Positions 35,001 through 44,645 of a stretch of DNA of 64,000 nucleotides are shown here, piece by piece (positions within the stretch are counted from its first letter, which is position 1; each line of letters starts with the position of its first letter). Under the pieces are notes generated by a model, which saw nothing but the letters and a program-made list of their open reading frames with translations, had not been told where the DNA came from and ran no database searches. The stretch is from Escallonia rubra (taxonomy: Eukaryota > Streptophyta > Magnoliopsida > Escalloniales > Escalloniaceae), in assembly GCA_033065855.1 (NCBI GenBank), contig JAVXUO010001228.1, forward strand, positions 248,001 through 312,000, in the 5' to 3' direction. The position numbers and the translations under genes were made by a program.

Positions 35001-38000
35001 CCAGAGGCCCGGCATAAGGAAGTTGCCACTATCTTGACTGCCACCAGCTGGAGCAATAGATCAGCAGGGAGGCTTTTCACAAATGGCCGAGATTCTAACA
35101 ATATGTCGACATTCTCAAAACCCCAGTATAGAATTTCAGGATAAGCCAAGGCCATGAGCCCAACAGCCATGCCACCCAATAGAGGGAGAGCCGCTTGTGG
35201 CACTCTGAGGGTCTTCTGTAAATTGTCAATGGTTACTCTCATAAATGATGTGCACCACGAAAAGGTTAATGAAACCAGACCACAGAGGATTCCCAGCAAA
35301 AGATACAACGGGAGTTCTGAAATAAGCAAAAAAGATTGAACAAAACAAAGCTTACCTCACAGATGGAAGCTTATGGTACATAACGATGATTATCTTGAAT
35401 AATACCAATAGCAAGAAATCTCAAAACATTGATAACCAAATCTCCTATCAAGCAAGCAGTCATAGAGTCATTCTCACTGTGAAGTCCAGAATGGGAGTCA
35501 AAAGACGATGCAAAGGCAGAATGTGTAATAGTTGTAGGTGATAAGTCACGGAGGCAGTTGTCAGTGGCTTGGTAAAATGTTCGAAAAATGACCTAGGTGC
35601 TTGATATCAGATTTCCCAAGGAACGACTTAAAGCCATTGTCCCGATGTCCAAATGGTAAAGAAATACTCATAAACAAACATCTGCATAATTTAGGGACTC
35701 AAAGTCAATAGCACTTATGGACTAAGTGACTGATGAACATCGCAAAATTGCTTGACCATCAGTTTCTGAATGAGATCAAACTTTAAGTGTGCCTAATTAG
35801 ATGTAGCTTACATTATGAAAGTCCATTGCATAGAAGGCGAGTAGGGGTTGTAGTCCCAAACATCAACATGTGTGCTTTTGTGTGTGTTTGAGCATGTTAG
35901 TTACACGGAGTAGGTTTCATCGCTAGAGAAAAGGGGTATGCCACCGCATCCTTGCTACCAAATGAACGTCCAATTTGAGACATGGAAGACCTTTTTACTG
36001 CAGAAGACAGCTTGACCAACACGTGCTTCCTCAAAGGTAAAGAGGATTACCATTAAAATTGCTACCGAGGACCACGAAAAACATTTTTCTATCAAGTACC
36101 ATGAAAGCTAACAAACGCACCAAATGGAGGACACTTGAGCATGAACTGAATACATCTCAACAACGGTTCCCAACTGCTCTACACAACTTCGAACACGAAA
36201 CAACACAGATAGCAAAAAGCATAAAGAAGCTATGAGGTTTAATGCCAAAGGAAGAGAAGGTGACTATGAACGTTTTTCCTTCGAGGGTGCGGTTGTTGCT
36301 GTAAATAAAGAAGTCGTGATAGGCAAGTTACCACTTGGCGAACGAAAATCATAGTCTGGCACTGTAAAGGCAGGTTCAGACCCCAAACCAATTTCTGAAA
36401 TTACAGAAGCTATTACAGCACTAAGAATGACCATTGAAGTTGCATTCGTCGGTGATAAGGACGAATCTGCTGGGGATGGCCATAAGACAGACTCTACGGC
36501 GAAAAAACAACCTGCGACAGCAGCATTGAACCCTGTAAAGCAGAAAAATAACAATTGTATTACAGAAGTAACTTGAAATACGTACACGGTGATGTACAAT
36601 TTAGTATAGTAATTTTTTTCTAAACTAAGCTATTGCAAGGAACAAATCTAACGTGCAACAATAAAAGCGCAGGCCATTTTCCTTCTTCAAATGTGGACGA
36701 AGCCAGCATCATGTAAAATTTGATATTTTAATATCCCACACCAGAAGTGCAAGAGTCCAAGATTGGCCATAAAAGACTTTGCCAAGGAACTCAAGAGTAC
36801 CTACCTGGTAGCCCTTTCGAGGGAGGCGATGACCTGTGGCCAAAAATCTGGGGCATTGGACAAAATGTCTTCAAGAGAGAGAAAAAAAAAAGGATAAATG
36901 ATCCGAAAAAGTTTTTCCTGTAATGCAACTTGCAACACTTTCATCAAATTTGGACAATTCTTTTTCATCAAATTGGGGCTGAAATTGGGAACATAACTAT
37001 AACGTAAAAAGTTGCAAACATGTTTAATTCATTAATCAACTTGGTGATTGCTTCTAAGACTTAGGATTACAAAAAAGAGGTAGAAAAACGGAGCAGATCA
37101 TATGCGTGCGCATGTAATTTGACAAATTATACAAGTACCAACCAGAAGAGATTCCCGCAGCTGATCCTGCAGCCCTAAGGGAGAGCTCTCTCTGAGCACC
37201 CCTATCGAAGATTGTACCTACACCCTTGGCTATGGATGCACCAATCTCAACACTTGGACCTTCAGGACCCAATGAATTCCCCGTTCCAAGGGTGACACAA
37301 GCAGCGATCGTCTTCAAAACTGATTCCAGTGCAACCTTGGCATTAAATGTATAAGTTCCTTCTGTAGGAACCTCTAGAGCATCTCGAAGCATGTTCAAAA
37401 GGCCAACAGCCAACCCTCCGCAAGCTGGTACCAGGATTACTCGCCCCCATATCACCTCAACAGGCCCCTCTCTTAACCACGAGGCACCTCGATAAGGGAT
37501 CCCATCCCAGCAGAGGTCACGTATTTCGTGAACCTAATAAACATTAGGACTATATATCAGCACCTGCATGCAAGAAACTGAGTCGAACACTGAGAAACTA
37601 AGGTGAATGCCAAATATACGGAGAGAAACCCGTGCACTCATTTATTCAAATCATGATTGATTTATATTATCTTACAAAGCCAAAGAAGGGTTCCCTTTAG
37701 GAATGTCACGATGGTAAACATGATTCAAGTATTTATTCAAGTTTGCTTAAATGGTAGGTACAAGGGTGCTTTGTATAGAACACCAAAAGTAATGCCCAAG
37801 TAATATGTGTGGGGAGCAAGCAAGCTAATGAGTGTGTTGGAGAAGATACAAGAGGTGCGATGAGGAGTATATACGATTTACATCAACACCCCCCCCCCCC
37901 CCCCAAACAAATTCGAGGTGGTGAATAGGAAGCCAACTTGAGTTTGAAAGTTATGTCTTGATGCCATGTTTGCAGTTAAAGTAGACCAAAATTTAGTTCT

Positions 38001-41000
38001 TGACAAAGTCGTCGGAGTGGAAATCTTAGCAGTAGTTTCTGGGGATCATAGATGAGAGGCCCAATGGCTTAGTGAATGAATCGGCTGATTACAGCAATCC
38101 CAAATGAGAGAGAACAGAAAAGAGATCTTAGTATCAAAGGAGGTTCAGCGACCAAGTGAGAAAGGTCCCAGTGTGTTTTCTAAATGTTCCAGGGGGGGAG
38201 AGGTCCGACGACCAAGAAAGTGAAGGTCTGGCGTGATTCTAGGTGGTAAAAAGCCTGAGAATAGCGATATCGATTCGACAAGTGAATAAAGATCGCGGCG
38301 AGCCATATGAAGGAACTGCTTCTGGGAAGTATCCGGCGACCTAAGTAAACACAGGACCTGGAGTGGTTTCTCGGTGATCCCAAAGGGAAGTTCTAGCGAC
38401 CCAAGGGAATGAAGGTCCCAAGCTGGTTTCTGGAAATCCCAATGGAAACGTCCTGCGACTCAAGTGTATAAATGGTCTCGGAGATATGTCTGATGGTCCC
38501 AGTCAAGAGGTTCCGACGACTAAAGAGAATGAAGGTCCTGGAGTGTATTCTGGCTATCCCAGTGGTGAGGTCCAATGAAAAGGCACGGTGGTGATTCATA
38601 CGAGAGGTCTCGACCTAAGTGAAAAACCAAAGTGATCTCCGGGCTGTGATTCAACAACCAATGCTCAATGGTGAGCAAAGTTGCATGAACAGACATAATC
38701 ATGAACAAGTGATGGCGATGGCTGCTGATGACGACGTTGCCATGACAATGCTGACGGACAAATCTCATCTTGATCTCAAGATGATTTCTAGAAATTCTAG
38801 AGAGTTTGGCTCATTTGGTGATGGGCTGAAATCAAATAACTAGCTCGAGATGTATTAAAAAGGCTAGATGGGCTTAAGGGTGAGATAAATAAAGATGGAT
38901 GTCTAGTAAAATAGAAGGAAAAACGGGCTAGAATATAATGACCGGCTGTTCTAATAATTGGTGGTTGGGTGATTGATGGTGAGATTGAGGCCTCGGTTCA
39001 TTGGTGGTGGCTGGAATCGGCAAATGGAAACAGGAACGATTCAACATGGTTTGATTCGAGATTTGAGTTTGGTGGTTGATGCTAAGGCTCGCGGCGGCAA
39101 GGTGAGTAAAGACCACGATGGCTTACGGCAGCAAAGAGATTGGCAAAAGGAGATGAGGCACATCGGTGTTGGTGGTGAGTCGTGACGGTGAGGTCAGTGT
39201 TACGATGGCTCACAGCTGCACATAGATCGATGAAAAGCGACTATGCATGAGGCAGTTGTGCGTCGGTGACTACGATATCGAGGCAAGGTTGTAGATCTGA
39301 TACCAGTTACTGTGTTGGTGGTTTGCGGTGTTTTAATTATCCTCCAATCAGTTTTCATTTTTTTGTGGCGATGTTGGTTGTGCTTGTAACTCTTGTGATG
39401 ATTGAGTGTGGAGGTGCCATCAATGGCGCAAGCGCACAAGTCTGATGACGACGGTGACAGGTGACAGAGTTGGGTGTTGGTTGTTTGCGGTGGTTTAATT
39501 ATCCTCCAATTGGTATTTCATTTTTTTGTGGCGATGTTGGTTGTGCTTGTAACTCCTGTGATGATTGAGTGTGGAGGTGCCATCAATGGCGCAAGCGCAC
39601 AAGTCTGATGACGGCGGTGACCAGTGACAGAGTTGGGTGATGGGAGATTAAGGTTTAAATGTTGTTCATACCATGCTGGTCGGTTCGCTGGAAGGCAATG
39701 GTAGTTGTTGACGGATAATGGAGGTGGTTAGGAGGAAATGGTGATAAAAGATTGTTGGTGACTATTTGATGTTGGTTTGCAGATGTAGGTTTTTTATGGT
39801 GATTGATTTGTGGTGATGAATTCTTTGTTGTTTCTTGGTAGTAGTACTATTGTATTTTTAGCAGATCATCTTCATGGTGGAGTTATTGCAGTGGTGGCGC
39901 TTTGATTGTGCTGGGTATGCAGTGGGGGTGGTGTAGTGGTAAGGGTGGGTGATTCAGTGATTGGTATTAGAGGTGGCGGTTTGGTCATGAGAAGTCATAA
40001 CAGCTGATGAGGTTGAAAATCCAGTAGCGAAAGGCACAAGTGATGTGCAGAGTGTTTTGCACAGGTGTGATGAGTTATTGGTGGTAGCAGAGATGTGATC
40101 AGTGGGGCAAAGTGACAAGTTAAGAGGGATGGAGGTGGCGGAATTTATGAGCAGGGATTGAGGTGATTGAGCCTTGGCGAGTGACATTATAGTGCAGCGC
40201 GGCGGTGGATGATTGCAGTCATAGAAAGTAGCAGGTTGAATCTTCAGGCTGCGCCAATGGTGGTCTGAGGCCAGTTGGTGAGTCAAAGTTCTGTTGATGG
40301 ACAACTGACAAGTGATGGCGTGGTGGTGCAGTGAGTAACAATTGGGTGAATAAGTGCAACACCAACGAGGCCTCTGATACCATGTTACTATGATAACTAC
40401 ATCATTCAAGTATATAATCACGTGTACTTAGATGGTGGGTACAAGGGTGCTTTACATAGAACACAAAATGTAACGCCCAAGTAATATGTTTCAGGAGCAA
40501 GCAAGCAAGGGAGTGTGTCGGACAGGATGCAAGAGGTGTGATGGGGAAACTTACGTGATGTACAGTAAAAAAGAAGATTATGTATGTTGCATGTCAAGGA
40601 ATCTGCTCACGCGGTAGCAGAGGTATAAAATTTTCAAATAAAAAATTGCATTTGAACATTAACCCGGTTGTTGTTGGAGAAATCTGCCTCAACATAATCT
40701 CTGCAGAAGAAATTATAAATAAATCTTGAATTGATTTATCCAGTAAGTTTCATCAGGTCAGGTATGCATTGCATGATTTTGAGAAAAGGGGTCTATTAAA
40801 ATAAGGTTACTGTCTCACAGCAAATAGAGTAGAGCAAACAGGAGTACAATTATCCCTGCTAATTCGATACATAGTTGTCCGCAGACGTGATAATTGACTT
40901 GAAAGAAATATGGGACGCACCAAATTGTTGAAGAGCACGACGGTGAGGCCAGTGAGAAGGCCAACTAAGCAGGCGGAGATGATGGCCGTATTGCCTTGGG

Positions 41001-41343
41001 GGTGCTTAGATTCTTCCACCAATCCTCTCTGCTGCTGGTTGTCAGTGTCGGCGGCACCCGATTGTGGTTGACAATTATCTTGGCCGTCGACGCATTCAAG
41101 ATGGTGAAATTGACTACTTCCAGTGCCAGGGCGCGTAGCTCCTGCAGCCACGGAGTTTGAACAAGGACGAGCAACATAATTAGCAGACCCATCCAGCTTA
41201 CGGCCGGTGTTAATGCTAGAGGATAAGTAGGATGATGTTGTTAATCTGTGGTTGAGGTTGCGGAACGTACGAGGAGAGGCCAAGGGAATGAGCAAAAGCC
41301 CACCACCACACCCAGGCGCCGTCAGTCTCATCGAAACACGCAT
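24618..41343 (-). CDS. CLC-E: CLC-e type chloride channel/transporter, eight coding exons
   Basis: Coding exons in transcript order: 41343-40921, 37533-37143, 36532-36332, 35316-34850, 26535-26313, 26220-25979, 25703-25498 and 24678-24618. All have GT/AG introns and consistent phase, giving 737 residues. The N-terminus ([11 protein letters not shown], then S/T/R-rich) looks like a chloroplast transit peptide; CLC-e acts in the thylakoid membrane. Signature motifs: [14 protein letters not shown] with the gating glutamate at about E232, [15 protein letters not shown] in exon 4, and [15 protein letters not shown] in exon 5. Two CBS domains lie near residues 575-645 and 655-715. Arabidopsis CLC-e is about 709 residues, so this is full length. 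Transposons fill intron 1 (3.4 kb) and intron 4 (8.3 kb). The short last exon ([11 protein letters not shown]) is the least certain. Confidence 0.92.
25755..25797. repeat. (TA)n microsatellite in CLC-e intron 6
   Basis: About 43 bp of uninterrupted TA dinucleotides in the intron between coding exons 6 and 7. Confidence 0.9.
26824..27210. mobile_element. MITE-like inverted-repeat element in CLC-e intron 4
   Basis: The left end GAGGCCATTTGGGATTGATT continues CTGGAA. The right end, in reverse complement, reads GAGGGTATTTCGGATTGATT then CTAGAA. The inverted repeats are about 26 bp with four mismatches. The AT-rich interior holds further GATTTAATC-type blocks and no protein. A target duplication is not visible, so the superfamily is unassigned. 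Confidence 0.6.
27211..28883. other. Intronic sequence of CLC-e, no further feature
   Basis: No conserved reading frame and no recognisable element ends. Part of intron 4. Confidence 0.4.
29140..30121. mobile_element. Pack-MULE 2, nested in the hAT-like element
   Basis: A 982-bp element with about 43-bp inverted repeats, starting GGGTTAATTACACTTATGTC on the left and GGGTTAATTACACCTATGTC in reverse complement on the right. Both continue with a GAGGTTTAGGTGTAATTACA-like block. A perfect 9-bp target duplication CAAGAAAAA flanks it (29131-29139 and 30122-30130). It carries a minus-strand ribosomal protein L27a fragment and no transposase. It also holds a TGGTATCAGAGC stretch (minus, near 29395), the usual tRNA-iMet primer-binding sequence of LTR retrotransposons, next to a GA/TA tract. 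Confidence 0.92.
29490..29735 (-). pseudogene. RPL27A: Captured 60S ribosomal protein L27a (uL15) fragment
   Basis: The minus strand encodes [20 protein letters not shown], then [18 protein letters not shown] and [18 protein letters not shown]. This is the central part of cytosolic L27a, whose usual sequence has [21 protein letters not shown] one-base frameshift follows the alanine run near 29515, after which [11 protein letters not shown] continues the family sequence (normally PxxDVTQxG). The N-terminal basic segment and the C-terminal region are missing. This is a captured, non-functional copy inside Pack-MULE 2. Confidence 0.9.
30471..30570. repeat. Short tandem array of GTGTCCGACAC motifs
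   Basis: A block of roughly 43 bp, CTTCATAAGGTGTCCGACAC then TACTTCAAGAGGTGTCCGAC, occurs twice in a row near the right end of hAT-like copy 2. Likely amplified subterminal transposase-binding repeats. Confidence 0.8.
30707..32015. other. Intronic sequence of CLC-e, no gene recognised
   Basis: Contains a G-rich low-complexity tract at 30845-30895 and a short TA tract near 31725. No conserved protein. Confidence 0.4.
32016..34440 (-). mobile_element. 5'-truncated L1-type LINE in CLC-e intron 4
   Basis: Read on the minus strand from high to low coordinates, domains appear in the expected order. There is a reverse transcriptase segment with [20 protein letters not shown] (about 34340), then [13 protein letters not shown] (34070) and [19 protein letters not shown] (33800). 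A linker follows (33700-33500). The zf-RVT domain has [18 protein letters not shown] and ALHAF-like HAFRYC residues (32980-32830). An RNase H piece with [14 protein letters not shown] lies near 32330-32280. A T-run at about 32020-32031 is the poly(A) tail in reverse. Frameshifts and stops break every domain. The endonuclease part and the 5' end are missing. No target duplication was found. Confidence 0.85.
37704..37888 (-). repeat. 3' LTR of the intron 1 element
   Basis: Shares with the 5' LTR blocks such as ACAAGGGTGCTTT, GCCCAAGTAATATGT and GGAGCAAGCAAGC in the same order and spacing. Confidence 0.82.
38155..38600. repeat. Degenerate minisatellite of about 60 bp
   Basis: Seven or so diverged units, each with a GTCCGACGACCAA-like block, then GAATGAAGGTCC, a TGGTTTCT block and a GATCCCA-like block. 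They lie inside the intron 1 LTR element. A related array with GAGGTCCGACGACC occurs at 42900-43230. Confidence 0.75.
39313..39634. repeat. Tandem duplication, unit about 161 bp
   Basis: Two nearly identical copies share TTTAATTATCCTCCAAT, TTTTTTGTGGCGATGTTGG and GTGCCATCAATGGCGCAAGC. The second copy starts near 39474. Few differences separate them, so the duplication is fairly recent. Inside the intron 1 LTR element. Confidence 0.9.
40383..40564 (-). repeat. 5' LTR of the intron 1 element
   Basis: Starts TGTTACTATG directly beside the primer-binding site complement and ends GATGTACA. Clearly diverged from the 3' LTR by substitutions and small indels, so the insertion is not recent. Confidence 0.82.
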
Positions 41344-41569
41344 GTCCCAAGCCACGCGCGGCAATGCATCGTCTTACAACGCTGGCTTTCTTTCTTTATG
41401 GGAAAAATAGGATGTGACCCCTGCAGTAGACATATCGAGAGATTTCCCCCCACTACTTTCCGATAATGTACTAAGCCCCCTTCTAGTTTCTAAAATATTG
41501 CACAAGGGACCACGTAAATGGTAAATCATGAATGGTAAAAACACTAGCTTGATCATATTTACGACTTCA

Positions 41570-41782
41570 TCCGTTCTACAAAAATTGATCATATTTCTTT
41601 TTTAAGATGTCCCGAAAAAATTGGTCACTTTTCAAATTAAAGAAAATTTTGTGGATGTTTTTCCATATTTACCCTTTTTACAAAAAATTTATTTTGTTTC
41701 TCTCTCCGCATTTAACTCTCTAGCAACTCATTTTCTCTCTTCAATCCCAATTTCATATATTTTTTATTATATTTCTCTCTCT

Positions 41783-41841
<59 letters not shown>

Positions 41842-41860
41842 TGGTTAAGAGTATAAATAT
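41570..41860. repeat. Eroded Stowaway-like end and (AT)n tract upstream of CLC-e
   Basis: CTTCATCCGTTCTACAAAAA followed by TTGATCATATT resembles the left end of the MITE at 21441. The matching right end is not seen. A perfect (AT)n run of about 54 bp covers 41785-41838. These lie about 230-500 bp upstream of the CLC-e start codon. Confidence 0.55.
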
Positions 41861-42192
41861 ATAACAAGGGTAAAGGAGAGATATACCATGCCCAAAGGCA
41901 AGTAACAAGACTCATGGATGACATCCCGAGTTTTTTCTCTAAATAATACAAATTAAAAACTTAATAACCTGTTTACCCCATTTCTAAACTTATTTACCCG
42001 CATACCACATTTTGGGAAATCGTGATTCCAAACCACGACTTCTCCTAGAAAAACGTGGTTTGCAAACACGTTTTCATGTTTTATATATGTTTCCCATTTA
42101 ATTTTTCTAATTTAAACAAAATTGAAAGAGAAAATTGGAAACAAAAATATATTCTGTTAGGAAATTAAAAAACGTTGTTCAGAACCACGTTT

Positions 42193-42229
42193 CCTCTAAA
42201 AACGTGGTTCAGAACCACGTTTTTAGAGG
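42193..42229. repeat. Perfect 18-bp hairpin palindrome with 1-nt centre
   Basis: CCTCTAAAAACGTGGTTC, then A, then the exact reverse complement. Partial copies of the arm (GAACCACGTTT, AAACGTGGTTTG) lie within 180 bp on the left. Confidence 0.95.
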
Positions 42230-42236
42230 ACTCCAT

Positions 42237-42332
42237 CAACATGTCGCCAGAACTACAACTGCATTTTATTACAGTTGTAGCCTTCTTCACTCACTGCGCC
42301 AACACGTCGCCAGAACTACAACTGCAGTTGTA
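42237..42332. repeat. Short direct repeat pair with palindromic end
   Basis: CAACATGTCGCCAGAACTAC followed by AACTGCA (from 42238) recurs from 42300 as CAACACGTCGCCAGAACTAC. The second copy ends in the palindrome TACAACTGCAGTTGTA. Confidence 0.8.
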
Positions 42333-42899
42333 AATAAATAATTTTCAGACATCTGTTTTTAGTTTACCAAACATGTTAACTTATTTTTCAGTAAAAATTC
42401 AGTCGCTTAAAATTTTCAGGTTTTACGAATTCAGCGCTTAACTTTTTCAGTACTTAAATTTCAATTTTATCAAACAGTTAGAAATAAAAACTGATGGAGA
42501 ATGTTGTGCTTCTCTGGACAATCGGAAAGATTCAAGAAATCTTAAGAATTGAGGGAATTGCAAATATATTAATTAAGTAGGACATGTTGACATGGAAGAG
42601 AGAAATGTAATATTGTATCTATTTCATTGGTTAAATTCCAAATGACGAAAAGGAATTCAAATCAAATTGAATAAGAGAGAGGGAGAGAAAAAAGGAGAAT
42701 CCAAATCATAATTATGAAGATGAGTAAATTCAAAATACTTTCAAAATTTCAAAATAGAAAAGTTCATATGACGAATTAAGTGAGTGTCCACGTAAACAGT
42801 AACTGGATAACATTATCTGAACTTTAGCTTTACTATATAGATAATATGATGTGGCATCATCCAACATAAACGGGTGTGTCATTTACCTTCTTGGAGGCT

Positions 42900-43230
42900 A
42901 AGGAAAAAGAGGTCTTGGGGCGAGGTTTGATGACTATCAAGGTGAGGTCCATCATTGATAGAAAAAAAATGGCATAAGAAAATGAGTCATGGGGAGAAGT
43001 CCGACGACCATGAAAGTCTCAGGGTGAGGTCCGACGACTAAAGACACAGCTGGAGTCCCCGAGAAAAGTCTGATAGTCATAAAGGTCTAGGAACGAGGTC
43101 GGTTGACCAAGGATAGGGTAGGTTTCCTCGGGCGAGGTTCATAGAGGTCTCGAAACGAGGTATGGCGACCAAAGGACAAGGCAAGAGTCCCATGGCGAAA
43201 TCCAACTGCGGTCTCATAAGAAGACTTTCA
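42900..43230. repeat. GAGGTCCGACGACC-type degenerate tandem repeat
   Basis: Six or seven diverged units with GGTCCGACGACC/A and GGTCTCGGG-type blocks at roughly 50-bp spacing, related to the array at 38155-38600. No LTRs were found around this copy. Confidence 0.65.
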
Positions 43231-44645
43231 CAAGAAGAAATTACTTTTCCTTGTTTTCAGGTGCTGAAAATCTTCAATCTCATCCTTTGAAGATCGAACG
43301 TGGATTGCGTACCTTGATGGGTGGTGGATGTCAATGGTATTAGCTGTCACCAAGCAACAAATGCCTTCCAGAGCAACATCTTTTAACTGTAAATACTTGG
43401 ATATTTTTTCAACCTCAGACTTTTTGCAACAACGATGAACGGAAGAGAGAGAAAATGAACTAGAGTGCATTCTTCTCGGATGTACACCATTGCATCTATT
43501 CTCATTTCTTAGGACCGGCTAAAAACCTATGTCCTTCGCATGTTGGGAGAGAGCAGCAGCCAAGTCTTATTGTGAACATCCATTCGGAATGACCCAACTT
43601 AGTGAACTTGTATGCTTAACCTAATAGGTCCGTCATGTTATTGTTCATTTTTACCAGATGTGGGAGTAACAACTCAGACTTGTACCTTAACAATTTCCTC
43701 CTTATGTGCGAGTCACCCGCAATCGAAGCTCCTCTTAGGTCAAGTCTCTACTCTGCTAAGAACCCCCACACTTTTTCTGAGTCCGAGACACGAGTGAGAC
43801 TGGATATCACTATGTAAAGGACGTCCGCAGCAGAAACTCCTTATAAGTTGATTACGGCCATAGATTTGACGATCACCTTGGATATTGACAACCACCTTGC
43901 ACATGATAGATTTCTCAGGCTAGCACGACACGCCACGCCACACGCAAACATATAGCAACTTCTATATTTATATTTGGACAATAGAAAGGAACACTACTCT
44001 TGCACTGCCGCTCAGAAATGCCTGAGCAACTGCCACTTACTGAGTTATTTGCTGCTAATGTGAATTCTAGCCCCTTGCTACAAACTCTAGCCGCAACAAT
44101 TATATATATTTATCTAAAAAACAATGAAAACACCAAGAACAACTATATGCTAGAGAATTTAGTCCTAGCAATAAGTCTTCTTTGCTACGATATTGGCTCA
44201 AACAACTACACATACTTGATTCAACTGCACAAATTTGAGTTTATTCAACTCTGGAATCAGAAGATAGTCTTCCGGAAAAAAAAAGGTCAATCACTTCAGA
44301 AGTTATTTGAAAACTTTCTACAATGAGGCTTAAGAAACTAAAACATTACATTATTGAGCATCCTAAACTATTCTACACACATTGAAAAGAAGGTATTTTG
44401 CAAAATTCATCTGTTTCTTCTGAAAGTTATATGAAGTATGGACACTTTCTAATAAACAAGGTTTTATAATTTCAATCTCAATAACTGAACAAGGGTTTAA
44501 CCTGGGGATGAAAAATTGATATATCAATGATTTTTATCTGGGAATGAACATTTTGTGAAAGTGTATGGAATGGTCATTTCATGCATGCACTCTCGCCGCC
44601 TCCTCGTTGCTGCAGCAAAGGGTCATGCCAGGATGATTCATTCTA
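43231..44645. other. Region between CLC-e and URGT genes, no gene recognised
   Basis: Several short unconserved frames. The right edge should hold the URGT 3' UTR. Confidence 0.4.

Larger units (their letters stand above)
37704..40564 (-). mobile_element. Small non-autonomous LTR retrotransposon in CLC-e intron 1
   Basis: Two same-direction repeats of about 181-185 bp (37704-37888 and 40383-40564), each starting TG and ending CA, enclose 2.5 kb. Next to the right repeat, 40372-40382 is CTCTGATACCA, the complement of a TGGTATCAGAG primer-binding site for initiator tRNA-Met. The right copy is therefore the 5' LTR and the element runs on the minus strand. Next to the left repeat is a C16 run (37889-37904), a purine tract on the minus strand in the polypurine-tract position. 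The interior has no gag or pol, only minisatellite-like repeats. This fits a LARD/TRIM-like passenger element. A 5-bp target duplication could not be confirmed. Confidence 0.82.

Noticed and set aside
41344-41364. TTG start extending the first CLC-e exon
   Set aside because: Non-ATG start. The in-frame ATG at 41343 starts a good transit peptide.
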